This document shows positions 32,021 through 44,400 of a DNA stretch of 64,000 bases, piece after piece. Origin of the DNA: Clarireedia homoeocarpa (Eukaryota > Ascomycota > Leotiomycetes > Helotiales > Rutstroemiaceae); the NCBI GenBank assembly GCA_001465935.1, contig LNKV01000003.1, positions 874,363-938,362 on the forward strand, given 5' to 3'. Every line of letters begins with the position of its first letter. The first letter of the stretch is position 1. Position numbers and translations under genes: made by a program. The notes under the pieces were generated by a model, which was given only the letters and a program-made list of their open reading frames with translations, had not been told where the DNA came from and did not search any database.

Positions 32021-32638
32021 CCCGTATTGCTTCTTCTGTTCGAGGCTGCGTAGCATTTTGGTTGTACAAAGCTACAATCCTTACAACAAGTGTCAGCCGG
32101 AGCCCATAAGCTGTTGGGATAGGATAGGATTAAGAGTGTATACTTATGTGTTGATAAATAAGAATAAATCCGGTCTACGGATAATATACAGCTATTATCC
32201 GTAGATCTATAATATTCCTGCCGAAAACCCCCCAAGAATCATCCATCCCCGAAGTGAGCCGTGTGAGGTAAAAGCTGGCCGTCTCGCTTTCCTCATAATA
32301 TAGCTGACTCCAGCTCCAACCTCTTGCAGTAGCATCTTGGGGAATAGGGACAAGCATTCCTTCCTTCCAAGCTTGCCCCTTCTGCAAGAGTCTGGGTAAT
32401 GCAGTATGCTGCCGTTGACGATTAGCAGGTCAGAATAGGTCTTCACATTCAGCGGAACAGGAGACTGTCGTCGCGAGGGCTTGGGAATCCGTCCAGGTGG
32501 GTCTCTCTGGCAGCGGCGCGGCGCGGTGCGGTGCGATCAAGGATGCCGAAAAAAATGGCGAGCCGAGAGGTCAGAAGGGCGAGCGCCCGGTTGACGTGAA
32601 TGACTTCAGTATCCCCTTAACTGCCATTCGCGACTTCT

Positions 32639-32675
<37 letters not shown>

Positions 32676-33294
32676 GCAGTTAAGGGGACAATGTAACGAA
32701 CTGAAGTCTATTGCTTAGAATACTAAGGTGCTGAACCAGAAGTGGGGTTCAGCAGCTGAATTAGATATAAAGCTTTCTGCCAGGTGGTGAATTCAACATG
32801 TGACAGTACGTCTTCTTCATCATTATTCTTAATACACGTGACACATCAAGTTTTCGCCATGGACGGAATCATCATTAAAATATAAAAGAAGGTACATCAA
32901 GTTGAACACTCGTCCTATCCCATCTACCACCAGCAGCCAGCTTGACAGACCCAGCTGGAAAGGCATCTGATGATTAGAGAAGGAGAGAAGAAGTAAAAGT
33001 CATAACGACCAAATCCGGTCAGATAGCCCAACCACAACATCCTCTCCTTTATCAATATCATCAACTCATCTCTCTCGTTCCCATTCCAATTCTCATTCAT
33101 TCATACCACCATTATAAAAGCCCCCCGAGCCGTGGATCAAAAAGTTCCGCACCAAAGAAAAGACGGTAGTTTCATCTACCATATTCGTAATGTCAATTCC
33201 CATCCATCATTGCACAACCCTAAACACAATGCAACTCTCACCCCTTATCGAAAGTCCATCCATCTCACCATAAAAGAATACTGTCGAAAACATC
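32021..33294. other. edge of the mobile island and 3' flank of the cation exchanger
   Basis: No intact gene is recognised. The part to about 32450 reads as short open pieces without family match and may be further debris of the FHA gene. An imperfect inverted repeat with a T33 run is listed separately. From about 32900 on the sequence should be the exchanger's 3' untranslated region. Confidence 0.5.
32602..32708. repeat. two-part inverted repeat around a poly-T run of 33 bases
   Basis: Bases 32613-32626 (CCCCTTAACTGCCA) are the exact reverse complement of 32674-32687. Further out, 32602-32610 (GACTTCAGT) pairs with 32700-32708. The loop holds 33 T at 32642-32674. The arms are separated from each other by 2 bases on the left and 12 on the right. 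Confidence 0.85.
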
Positions 33295-36211
33295 TTACAT
33301 CCCGACTAAACTTCTAATCATCTTCTCAGCATCTGGATTACCACCCAGATTACTTTGATCGTCAGTACCCGGATAGAAGAAAGCTGCAACAGCAATGATG
33401 ACATAAGCAGCGCAAAGAAGTGCACCCTCGAGGTAATTGGAGCGACCGTCCAGTACCAAGAAGTTAACGATGAACGCTGAGACGAAGAGAGAAACAGTTT
33501 CGAAGAGAGTGAAGTACAAGGACATTTCTCTGCTCATACACCAACCCAGAAGGACGATGAAAGGAGTGACGAAAAGGGCTATTGACCATTAGCAAACGAG
33601 TCGCAGAAAGAATGGGAAGATCATGACAACATACCAATTTGAATCGATGATCCTACAGCAACACCAATGGCCAAATCCATTTTGTTCTTACTTGCAACCG
33701 TAACAGCAGTAACGTGCTCAGCAGCGTTACCGACAATGGGCAGAATGATAAGACCAATGAAGGCCTCACTCAAACCAGAGTTACCAGATACGACAGCATT
33801 GATACTGTCAACCATGAATTCGGCACAAACAGCGACAAGACCAGTGGAGATAAGTAGAAGAAAGACAGCAGTAGTACGAGAGATGTTTTCGTCGTCGTCT
33901 TCCATGGGCACTTTGTTAACTGCAACAGCTGCACTGCCGACACGAATAGGGGCTAGGCTTGCAGACGAAGGAAGGCGATTTGGATTTGACATAGTTTGGT
34001 TGAGTCGATCGGGTAAAGAGTTGGTACGACGAATGCCATAACGAACACGAGGAATACTGCCGGGTGGTGGAGCCTCTGGAGTAGCAGGATTGGTGAAGAC
34101 ATTTTGGGCGAACGGTTTAGGAATCTGTGGTCGGATAGAAGTTATTCTGCGTAGTGTAAAGGGTCGTTTCGTTGCGCCATCTTGCTGAGCTTCGACATCG
34201 TCAACGATGGCGAAGTCAACACGACGTGGTTGGTTAGATCCTCGCTCTTCTTCTCGAGTCTTCTCATTGTTGGCGTCCCGAACAACACCTTCCATGATTG
34301 TTTCTTGGTGTTGATGGCGAAGAGCCCTCTTACGTTCGCGTTTTTCCTTCTTCTGTTGTTTACGTTCCCTCTTGTGTTCTTTTTTAGTCATGACATAGTT
34401 TGTGAAGGAACCTTGACGACTTCTTCTTGGGCGTTCATCATCGCCATCTTCAGCGAAGTCAATGACAGCACCCGAACGATGGCTAGACTGAACGTGATCT
34501 CCATTTGCACTGCTGCCCTCAGCTGGACTAATGCTACTATTACCGAAAGAGGATTTGCGTATAGCTTCGACTTCAGAAGTATCTTTCGATGCAGAACTTG
34601 ACTTACGACGTCTGCCACCTCTAATGAGACGCTTGACACGCTTAGCAGTTGTATTCGAACCGCTAGAGCTATCCGAGTCGGAACTCGAAGAAGAGTCATC
34701 TGAGGAAGTATCCATCCAAGCTGCCACAGGACCAGGGGCAGATTCCTCGTCGATAATATGTTGAGGAGTGCTTTCATACATATATGCGTGGGACTTGAGC
34801 TGGAACAAAAGATACATAAAGTAAACCAATAGAAGCACCTAAGATCGTCAATACATTGCCATGTGCTGCGATTGAAGTTTGACTTACTACACTAGTACCA
34901 CGACTAACTTTCAGGACGCTGTTTGTTGCTTTTTCCTCTTGATCGCTGCTGAAAGATGCGTGGAAAGCGGTCTACGTCTGTTAGAAAAGGAAATCATGGA
35001 AAGTTGAAATACATACCGGTAGCAACAAACTCATGACACTCAAACTGAGTAGACAAGCGCTCATTTGTGTCACAGTACTGTTGTAGATCTGTGTAGACAT
35101 TAGCAGGAGGGCAGCACAAAACTTAAGAGATATCATACCTGTTCACGGAAGCGTAGTCCACCGACCAAGAAACACATGCCTAGAATCAAAAGTAGATTTG
35201 CAAGAATCGAGCCTAGTAGGGAGGCTTGGACGATACGGATTTCATTCTATACGAATATTAGCATTTCTGGAAATAAAATAAGAATCGGATGTAGATGGGA
35301 CTGACCTTGGAAAGTGCAATGCTATAGGGTTAAGAGATAAAAGGTGAGCTTAGGCTTTGGAAAGATATCACAACGGGGATTGGCACCAAGGGGAAAGAAC
35401 AAATGAAAAGGGGAATGTTTGGATGATATGGGACGCGATTGATATGATAATGCCTTTAAGAGGGCTTCTCGCTCTTTCTTGTCTTGATCTCTTACGAGGT
35501 AGACATACATACTAGAGAGAGAGAGAGTTGTTAGCGAAGGTCGCGGAGAAGAGAGGGTAGAACAGGGACGTACAAAATGATAAGCTCAACAGCATTACCA
35601 AAAGTAACATTCATCAGCGCTCCAACAGTATCCCCCATTCTCTTAGCCACACTTTCGGTGGCATGACTGAGCAAACCTGCCAATGGGATGATAGCAATGG
35701 CATTCATCGCGAAGATGAGACCAGGACTGAGTCCTGCTGCATAGACAGCAATACCCACCGGCACAAAGACCAATAAAATATTGACATAACTTGATAGTAT
35801 GATATGTTTAGCGGTAAGCCAAAATCGCATGGCAACATTGTTTTTGGGTTTTTCGTCTTCGGGGGTTCCTATGATATTCCCTTCTCCATCAGTTTGCGGA
35901 GGTGGAGCTGGTGGCGGATGCTCATTCGATGTATTGTCTGCCACATGACTTGATGTGGGATGCGAAGGTTGAGGCGAGAGGCCATTGTGATTTGTGTGGT
36001 TCGTCGGGATATTGGCTGTATCATCTCGGAATGAGGTGGTAGACTTGTTGCTCTGCTTTTCTGGATCGGCGGTGGTAGTAGTAGAATTACTCACGAGAGT
36101 CGAATCTCCTCTCGAATCTGCGGAATGCGAGGGGTTGCCATGCGCCTTGGATGTATCCCCAAAGCTTACACGATCTAAGAATGAAGGCGAGTCAGGCGAA
36201 GTTTTCTTCAT
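33295..36211 (-). CDS. vacuolar cation/proton exchanger (CAX family, Vcx1-like)
   Basis: Members of this family load Ca2+ and related cations into the vacuole in exchange for protons. Seven exons read in frame: 36211-35574, 35321-35306, 35246-35139, 35088-35017, 34971-34888, 34838-33635 and 33578-33295, giving about 801 residues. The second exon is only 16 bases. The two signature repeats are present: GNAVELIIF near residue 206 and GNAAEHVTAV near residue 675, each within hydrophobic helices such as VNILLVFVPVGIAVYAAG and LFVTPFIVLLGW. The first 125 residues are Ser/Thr/Pro-rich and probably cytosolic. Between the two halves lies a loop of about 290 residues with poly-Ser, a Lys/Arg stretch (KKEHKRERKQQKKEKRERKR) and acidic runs, much longer than in yeast Vcx1. 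Around the micro-exon the spliced reading (ELIIF-IALSK) is one residue shorter than related proteins, so that junction is the weakest point. Confidence 0.9.
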
Positions 36212-36664
36212 CGATGTAGAATCAATGGCGTCGGGAGGGAGGTTGATTGGGTGTGGTGGGTGAGGGAAGGTTAAGAAGAAGGCGGAGGAGATTAGAAAGA
36301 CTTGCTATATAAGAAAAAGGTGGTAGAAAGTTGGATGGATGTGTTTGAAAGAGTAGTAGTGATGTAGTTAGCTGTAGTAGCTGTAGTAGCTGTATCTTCA
36401 CAAGAGATATCTTCACAAGAGATTCTGAAGAGATTCTGGAAAGCAAAGAGAACACGAAACGATGGGCACGCCTTAGAAGTACGGCTATCTTTAACCTTGG
36501 AAGATGCTGATAGCAAAGGTGAGCGACGGACGGGTTACGCCAGGTTACCTGCTGCAAGGATGCCGACTGCCAAGGCTGAGCTAAGATTGTGCTAGCACAC
36601 ATCCGCCGTAGGAGTGGGGCTCAAGATTGTGGTGAGGCGAGTTAGACGAACAAAGTAACTTGCA

Positions 36665-36692
36665 TGAGTTTAGTTGGATCCAACTAAACTCA
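36665..36692. repeat. 28-bp perfect palindrome centred on GGATCC
   Basis: The sequence TGAGTTTAGTTGGA followed directly by its reverse complement forms a loopless palindrome of 28 bases, about 450 bases upstream of the exchanger start codon. Confidence 0.93.
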
Positions 36693-37682
36693 AACAGATG
36701 GGAAAGCCAAGAGAGAGACAAATTGGACGTGTTGGCGGATGGTGAAAAGAAAAGATGTGGCGTAGTTGGAATACAAGTACATGGTATCATCACGTATGTG
36801 GCTGTATGTGGCTGTATGTGGCTGTGCGCCTTCTGGTCCTGTCCTGAGCCGAGCAAGGTAACGTGTAATCTTACACTACCCCCCTTGTGCATTCTACTTG
36901 TACAAACAAACCAAACAAACATTTGTACCGATATCAACGTGTAGTCTGAGTCTTCCGTCACCGCGAATCAGCCGAGTAGCGTTGGCCACCGGCAAATGAG
37001 AGACATCGTCATCATAGCATCATAGCATCATAGCATCATAGCATCATCGCATCGTATCCTCCTTCCGTATGTCTGAGAGCATTGGGTCGAGCGAAATTAC
37101 TAACCAGGTGTTACTTGTACGTGTGTGTGTGTGCCTGCTTTTGACTGCTTTTGACTGCTTACCGATATTTCCCTACAAGGCCAGGTCCACCATCTGCCAC
37201 TATCCTGCCATTCCCCTGTGAGAAAGGAATGCAAACATTCGTCGGGCAAACGCCAAGGTCGGATATTTGGCTGGATTCAGACGAGTTGCCAAGTAACTTC
37301 CAGCTTGACTTATCTGCCCCGGCTTTGTGTTCTCGTCTTTTTAACCGTTGGCGCAACCTTGATTGGATTCTAGCACGGAGGTTAACGTGGTGCTTGGCAT
37401 GGCAGCACACGCACCCTAATATACGGAAGTCTTCTCATCTTACTAGCGATGTGCACGGTGACCGGCCACCCTCACCCTCACCCTCACCCTCCACCTCCAC
37501 CTCCACCCTCCACCCAACAACAACCAAGAATAAATCCGGTGCTCTCTGACTGGACCATACAAAGACAGCAGACAGTTGGAACTCTCTCATCTTTTACCGT
37601 TGGGATAAGTGTGAAACAGCCTATTTTGCCCCGAGACAGATGCCAGAGTCATTGTCGAACGGGTGAACTCAATGCTAAGACT

Positions 37683-37700
37683 ACAGACTACTAACTACTA

Positions 37701-37744
<44 letters not shown>

Positions 37745-37790
37745 CCACTACTCACTACTCACTACTCACTACTCACTACTCTCTGCATGT
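37683..37790 (+). repeat. CTA trinucleotide array followed by CACTACT heptamers
   Basis: CTA units run from about 37683 to 37744. They then change into a TCACTAC-type series of about five copies. Confidence 0.93.
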
Positions 37791-39319
37791 TACAGTAGTA
37801 GCATTGGGCGAAAGTATCATCCAACCATCTCGTCTCGCCACCATCATCGAGATAAGCTGTCAGAAACAACCATAGATTACCATGAAACACTGATCAATGA
37901 GGGCTCTAGACACACCTACACATCGGAGATGAATTCACCAACCCTGTCTTTCGCCAACCAACATGTCCCTGACTGCACGGTACAATCAGCAGTGCAGTTA
38001 CGGACGAGCATACGAGCATACGAGCATGCGAGCATCTATCTGTTTGTAACCGCGAGTCGCATGTGAAAGCTATAGCTATCCACATAAAGCACTGAATTTG
38101 ATACAGCATGACCTTCTCCCAACCATAGGAGTGAGTCCGTTTGATAAGAGCTTAGCGGGAACCTACAGAAACCTACCTCCCCCTTTTCCCAATACGGAAA
38201 TCGATCACAAACCCCGCACCCGCATTTCTTGGGGGGCTTTCAAGAAGGTGGGGTAGGGGGAAAAAAGATCAACCTCGATTTCGCCCCACGGCCTGTCATA
38301 AGGCGAGGAATGCGGGACAACTTGCAAGCGCAGATTTAGTATCTGCTCGCGTATAGCCGCCAAGTGTTGCGCTGACCCCGGGCTATGGAAACGACGTGAA
38401 GGGATTGGGCAAGTGCGGTTGAGATGATAGTAGTGAATCACCTGGTAGTACAACATGTGCAGAGGGTGTAGAAAGTGGGAAGTGGGATGGCTGGGATTGG
38501 TTGGCGATTTGCGAGCAATGGCGTGCGTGGTCTGTAGCATACAGCCGAGAGCAATATTGGAGGAGAAAGACGAGTTCTAGAAAGGTCGAAAAATTCGGGT
38601 ATTGTTAGGGAGGAGCTATACATTGCAACCAACACCTCCCAACTTCATGCATGACCTGAGAACTGGAAGTGTGCTACCTCGGCAACGTAATGTCTGGCCC
38701 AAGAAGGCAAGAGTTGCTGGATCATGGATATCATGGATATGGATATCTTTGATATCTTTCTAAATGAGGAAGTTGCTGAGTTAAGGACATCAGCATAACA
38801 TGTTGGTTCACAGCATACTCCGCCCTCGACTTCGGAAGCATCATCCCTATGATTTTTTCAGGTTTGATGTTCAAGGCTCACTGACTGAAAGCTTTATAGC
38901 CAAGATCTCCTCTGCAATGACCGAGAAGGGTTTATACGACGATACTTGTTCGAATCATGCATCGTGGATAGCCAGTCCAACCATTTAAACTGATACACAC
39001 TGCGAAGATTACGATAAATTATGTATTCACTGAGGATTACTAGGACGGAAGAAATATACCCTACTCATAGAAATACACATGTTGGCAAACTGCTTCTGGG
39101 GATATTGAAGCAAGATGAAGCTTGAAGATTCCCATCCCGTAGTTCTATGGTTCAACTCCTCGCTTAAAAAAATTTGGTGCAAAAAAAAAATACAGTACTC
39201 CACCCCCACCCCCACCAGAAACTCACCACGGAAATATCACATGAAGCATCACATCCCACCCAAGGAACCCACCATCCACAGCCTTCGATCCAGCGATCAG
39301 CCAAACCCCCCTCACTACC

Positions 39320-41476
39320 ATGCCCCCCGCAAAACCCATCCCCTACCCCGACGATTTCTCCCACGAGGACGAATACGTCGACTCCCTTCTGCACTTCGCC
39401 AGCACCTCCACCATCTTCCAGACCCTCTGCGGCGGGGTGCACATCCTTGACTTCTTCACGCGCGAGCCGAGTCTCTACCACAAAGTCATCCCCCCCGAAT
39501 GGCAAGCATGGCTACTCTCCTGCCCCTCCATGACTCTCCTCGATCTCCTCATGCGCGACGACCTCTCCCTCGCACGTGAAGACTCACCCCCCGCCTCCCT
39601 GCTAGCTTACATCCGCTCCATCCGCTCCCACTCACTCACCCGCGCGGTGCCCGCGGCGCGCCAAAAGCCGCGGGCGCTCCCGCGGCACATCGCGGTTGGG
39701 ATGGTGCCGAAGAAGATCCACGAGGTGGCGAATTTCGCCGAGTATGTCGTGCAAGTAGCGGATGAGGTGGCCGCGGAAAGAGGCAGTCCGATTACGCATT
39801 TTGTGGATTTTGGCAGCGGGCAGAATTATCTGGGGCGGGCGCTGGCGAGCCCGCCGTATCAGAGGAATATTGTGGCGGTGGAGAGTAAAGAGGGGAATAT
39901 TAGTGGGGCGAGGAATATGGATGTGTTGGCGGGGGTGGCGGCGAGGGAGAAGGTTATGAGGAATAAGAAGTTATTTAGAGAGATGGTGGGGAAGGAGAAG
40001 GGGAAGGGGAGGGGGAAAGGAAAGAGGAAGGGGAACGTGACTGTGGGGGTGAATGGTGGGAAAGGTGGAATGGAGAGGGAAAATCAAAAGGAAGATGAAC
40101 AGGAGGATGAGAACGAGAATGAGAACAAGAACGAAGAGGAAAAGAAAGAGGAAGAGGACGAGAAAATGGAGGAGAGAAAAGAAGAGCAAAAGGAAGAAGA
40201 GAGCAGAGGAGAAAAAGAAACGAAAGATGAAAAGGGGGATGAAACCAAGAATGAAGCAGAGGAGAAACAACAGCCGGAAAAGAAAAAAGAAGCACATCCA
40301 GAAATAGAATACGATACCCGACCCACGAAATCCCTTGCCACTATTTACGCCCCCAGCTCCGGAAAAGGCTACATTCAATACGTCGAGCACCGCGTCGAAA
40401 ACGGCGACCTTTCTGCCGTCGTCTCCCAAATCCAAAACCTACAGCTCTCCGCCTCCACCAACTCCCTCAACATAATCTCCGACCCATCTACCACTTCCAC
40501 CCCATCGCTCGAAACCATCTCCTCCTCCCTCCTCACCACCCCCTCTCCCTCCTTAATGGCCATCTCCATTCACTCCTGTGGCAACCTCTCCCACCATGGC
40601 ATCCGCTCCCTCCTGCTCAACCCCTCTGTCCACGCCATCGCCATCGTAGGCTGCTGCTACAACCTCCTCACCGAATCTCTCCCCTCTTCTTCATCCTCGG
40701 AATCTCCCTCTTCCTCCCCCTCCCTCAAACACCCCCTCCTCCGCCCCAACCTCCGCGCCATCAACCTCCCCTCGCCCTCCCTCCCTACCTCCCCCGACCC
40801 CCACGGCTACCCCATGTCCTCACGTCTGCGCACCCACAACCACGGCGCCGGCATCCCGCTGAACATCACCGCGCGCATGATGGGCGTACAAGCGCCTGCA
40901 AACTGGGCGAACAAGGAAAGCGACGATTTCTTCACGCGGCACTTCTTCCGCGCGCTGCTGCAGAAACTGTTTCTGGATTACGGGGTTGTGGAGAGAGTTG
41001 CGTTGTTTGATGAGGATAAGGATGAGGAAGTGGAAGGAGAAGGAGAAAAGAAAGAAAAAGAATACACCACAACGCCCATAATCATCGGTTCTCTCCGCAA
41101 ATCTGCCTACACCTCTTTCACCAGCTACGTGCGAGGCGCTCTCTCCAAACTCGTGGACCCGCCCTCTTGCACCCCCTCCCCGCACCCCGAGCTCCGCACG
41201 TCCGTGTCGGCCCTCGTATCCGCCAAACTGGGCAACATCACCGACGCGGAGATCGCCGCGTACGAGCAGCGGTACGGCGCGCAGAAGAAGGAACTGAGCG
41301 TGGTGTGGAGTCTGATGGCGTTTAGCGCGGGGGTGGTGGAGAGTCTGGTGGTGGTGGATCGCTGGGAGTATTTAAGGGAGGCGGTGAAGAGGGGGGAGGC
41401 GAGGAGCGCGTGGGTCGAGGGGGTTTTTGATTACGTGGTTAGTCCGAGGAATTTGGTGGTTGTGGGGGTTAAGTAG
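39320..41476 (+). CDS. METTL25/RRNAD1-like methyltransferase-fold protein
   Basis: A single open frame encodes 718 residues. The methyltransferase fold is split in two. Residues about 130-220 contain VPKKIHEVANFAEYV, the AdoMet-binding ITHFVDFGSGQNYLGRAL and NIVAVESKEGNI. After a long insert the fold resumes at about 410 with AISIHSCGNLSHHGI and AIVGCCYNLLTE, then TARMMGVQAPANW and, at the C-terminus, AFSAGVVESLVVVDRWEYL. This order fits the Methyltransf_32 group of METTL25 and RRNAD1, whose substrates are poorly known in fungi. The insert between the halves (about residues 225-340) is almost entirely Lys, Glu, Asp, Asn and Gly, and encodes a run of EEEKKEEEDEKMEE. No intron is needed. Codon use is GC-rich at the ends and purine-rich in the insert. 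Confidence 0.82.
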   Translation: MPPAKPIPYPDDFSHEDEYVDSLLHFASTSTIFQTLCGGVHILDFFTREPSLYHKVIPPEWQAWLLSCPSMTLLDLLMRDDLSLAREDSPPASLLAYIRSIRSHSLTRAVPAARQKPRALPRHIAVGMVPKKIHEVANFAEYVVQVADEVAAERGSPITHFVDFGSGQNYLGRALASPPYQRNIVAVESKEGNISGARNMDVLAGVAAREKVMRNKKLFREMVGKEKGKGRGKGKRKGNVTVGVNGGKGGMERENQKEDEQEDENENENKNEEEKKEEEDEKMEERKEEQKEEESRGEKETKDEKGDETKNEAEEKQQPEKKKEAHPEIEYDTRPTKSLATIYAPSSGKGYIQYVEHRVENGDLSAVVSQIQNLQLSASTNSLNIISDPSTTSTPSLETISSSLLTTPSPSLMAISIHSCGNLSHHGIRSLLLNPSVHAIAIVGCCYNLLTESLPSSSSSESPSSSPSLKHPLLRPNLRAINLPSPSLPTSPDPHGYPMSSRLRTHNHGAGIPLNITARMMGVQAPANWANKESDDFFTRHFFRALLQKLFLDYGVVERVALFDEDKDEEVEGEGEKKEKEYTTTPIIIGSLRKSAYTSFTSYVRGALSKLVDPPSCTPSPHPELRTSVSALVSAKLGNITDAEIAAYEQRYGAQKKELSVVWSLMAFSAGVVESLVVVDRWEYLREAVKRGEARSAWVEGVFDYVVSPRNLVVVGVK

Positions 41477-44400
41477 GGGGGTGGATTAAGGAAAGGGGGA
41501 GGAAGCGAAAGGAAGGAGAATAGGGAAATGGGCATGAGAGGATGAGGATGGGGATGGAGGGGTGGGAATGTCAATGGCAACGAGTGGGAGGAAGAGAAGG
41601 AGAGAAAAAAAAAAGGCTATGCTGAAGTAATAGGTGTTCTTTGTTACTTAAATTTCCTGCATTCAGTATCTATGAAGAAGTATAGTATGTATACTGGGGT
41701 GGTATAGTATATAAAAAGGGATAAATAGAAGAGAGAGACTAGACTAGATGAGATTAACAATCTCACAGTTCTATCCAAGTCAGATGGTGTATATGTAGAG
41801 ATGTAGTGTTCTAGTAGAAGGAAAGGAAATCAACCTCTTTCTGCATAGGCTTGGCAGAAAGGAAAGGGAAATAAAAAGAATTATCCAGACTACTTTCTTT
41901 TCTTTCTGCTCTGGTGTGGTGTAGTGTTTGATTTTACTTTGCCTTCTCTTCTATTACTTCTAATTAGATAAGAGGAAGGATGAGAGGGGAGGGGGGCGAG
42001 GGTGAGAGGGGCGTTTTACTGAACTGAATGAGAGGGAAGGAGTAGAAGATGTAAGTACTTGGGACAGGATAGAAAATATATACTAGATAGGATAAGATAG
42101 GATTGAGATAAGACAGCCAATGCATCTACTAACTTGGGTTAAATCGAAAGAAAGGAAAACAAACCAGTGGAGGATATTTTCGTTTGGTAGAAATCTAGAG
42201 TAAGTGAAGTGAAGTGAAATAAGGCAGTCAGTGTCAGTCATTCAGCTAAGCAGTGAGTAACTACTGTACATACAAGCTCAACTATATATACATCGAGTTT
42301 GGTCAAGTGTCAGGGTCGTGGTGAAGAAGTTGTAAGTAGGTAGATAGATACCAATCAATTACATCCATCACAAATACAAACACACACGCACACATATACA
42401 TAGACGTGAAGACTAGTCATCTATCAAAGCTGTCGTGCGAATCGATCGAAGTCAGTACTGTATGTATATGTTGTCTAGTCAGTCAGGTCAGTCAGCCCGC
42501 AACCAGTTCCTCAGTTCCTCAGTTCCTCAATCACTTAGCCATAAGATATATACAATAAGTTACACCAGCAAGTTCCCCCATCCATAAGCATCTGCATCTC
42601 CGTCTCCGTTCCCGCCTCCTCCTCCACAATTACCTCCCTCCATCCCCTCCCGCTCCCTCTCCCATTTCCCCCTCTTCCTCCCACCCCTCCCCTAGCGCTT
42701 TTACCCACCGCACTCTATTTATTTCCGCTTTTTAGTATGCATATATACATACATATATATTAACAATACACAACCAAAATACGTACACAAAATTCTCCCG
42801 CCCCTCTCCTCTCTCTCTCCGTCTCTCTCTCCGTCTCTCTCTCCCTCTTTCTTTCCACCCCCTACCCAATAGCAACCGCCCAACCGCCCAACCAACCACC
42901 CACCCAACCACCCAACCAAATCCCCACCCCCCTCTCACCCATCCATCTCCTACACCGCAACTTCCCAAACTATCGATCCCAACTGATCCAGAATTCCCCT
43001 TTCTTCCTACTTACTTCCTTCTTCTTCGGTCATTCCATACTATACGACCCACCAAACCAGACCAAACCAGACCAGAGCAGAGCCAGAGAAAATAACAATA
43101 AATAAATAATCCACTTCCATCCATCCAACCTAACCCAACCCAACATAGTCATTCCCCCCCTTTTTTTTTTTTCTTTTCCATTTTCCACATCTATCCGTGT
43201 GTGTATTCATTCATTCGTTCGTTCATCTATCCTATCTATCTATACAGTACGTACCGATTTAGATGGAGTCAGTCAGTCACGCATAGTATAGTATAGTACA
43301 ATATCGTATTGCATAACTAGTTAACACAATGATGAAGATATATACATACATAATCTTACAATTGTTATTGTTATTGTTATTGTGTTGAATTAATTAGCTT
43401 AACATATATTATCTTATCTTATCTTTCTTTTCTCAAAAATGATAGATACATACATGCTGCTTGCTGTCTGTGTTTGTTTTCCGTCCCTTTCTCTCTCTCT
43501 CTCTCTCTCTCTCTTATGCTTATGCTTATGCTTGTTCTTATTCTTACTCTTCCACATGCATGTGCATATACTTCCAAGTTACAATCGATTAATACAAATA
43601 GTTCTTTTCTACCCTATCCCACAGGCACCCTGATGCTGACCCTGACCCTGACCATACTCTCCTGCACTTCTCCCCTTCTTTTATTAACTCCACCTCGCCC
43701 CAACTCAAACTCAGCCAGACTCCTCCTACACACGCAGTATATTTCATATGCTCCCCCTCTCGCTCCACATCCATCACGTTACCACCACCTGATTCTCAAT
43801 TTCATCCCTCCTTGCATGCACGAAAAATCAAACGAACTATTCCTTTTCCCCTTCCCTTCTTCTTCATCCACCTATCCATCCTTCTTTCCTCCCTCTCCCA
43901 CTCCACTCCACTTCACTCCACTCCACTCTACTCCACTCCATCATTCCCCACCATCAAGCAAGGTGATCTGCCTCATTGCATACATATACATACATACATG
44001 CATGCATGCATACCCGCCTATCTTGCATCTCGGCAATCAGCTTTCTCCTCCCCGCACGCTTCCCACCCTCCATTCAAAATCATCCACTCCAATCTAACCC
44101 AGCAACCGCATCTGCCCCCCCACCTCCCCCCTCCTTCTCTCAAAAAAGTTGTTTCAGAAACCTCCTCAACCAACCATTTCCCCCGCCAGCAAGCAAGAAA
44201 GAAAGGAAGAAAACCCCTTTCAGTAAAAAGACAAACATCCTCTCTCTCTTCCTCCCTCTGTCTCCCCCCCCCCCCCCCCCCCCCCCCTCTCACTCCAACT
44301 CTTCTACTCACACCTACCAACCAACCAATTAATAGAATCAGAAGAGAAAGAGAAAGAGAAATAAAATAAACATCGAAAAGAAATAAAACTTTACTGAGAA

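Larger units (their letters stand above)
36212..39319. promoter_or_regulatory. divergent intergenic region between the cation exchanger and the methyltransferase gene
   Basis: No gene is recognised in 3.1 kb. It includes a TGTAGTAGC series (about 36371-36392), a 28-base perfect palindrome, a CATCATAG series (about 37012-37042), CCCTCA repeats (about 37469-37492) and a CTA trinucleotide array. The two promoters lie at its ends. Short open frames on both strands have no family signal. Confidence 0.55.

Noticed and set aside
32001..32110. A CxxCx6C pattern that could be half of a Zn2Cys6 zinc cluster (minus strand)
   Set aside because: Only half the motif is present, and the basic residues typical of the first half are missing.
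39971..40435. Phe/Leu/Ser-rich minus-strand frames resembling membrane proteins
   Set aside because: They are the reverse complement of the Lys/Glu-rich insert of the methyltransferase gene.
43474..44369. Ser/Pro/His-rich open frames of up to 207 codons
   Set aside because: They arise from pyrimidine-rich microsatellites, including the C24 run, in a convergent gap.
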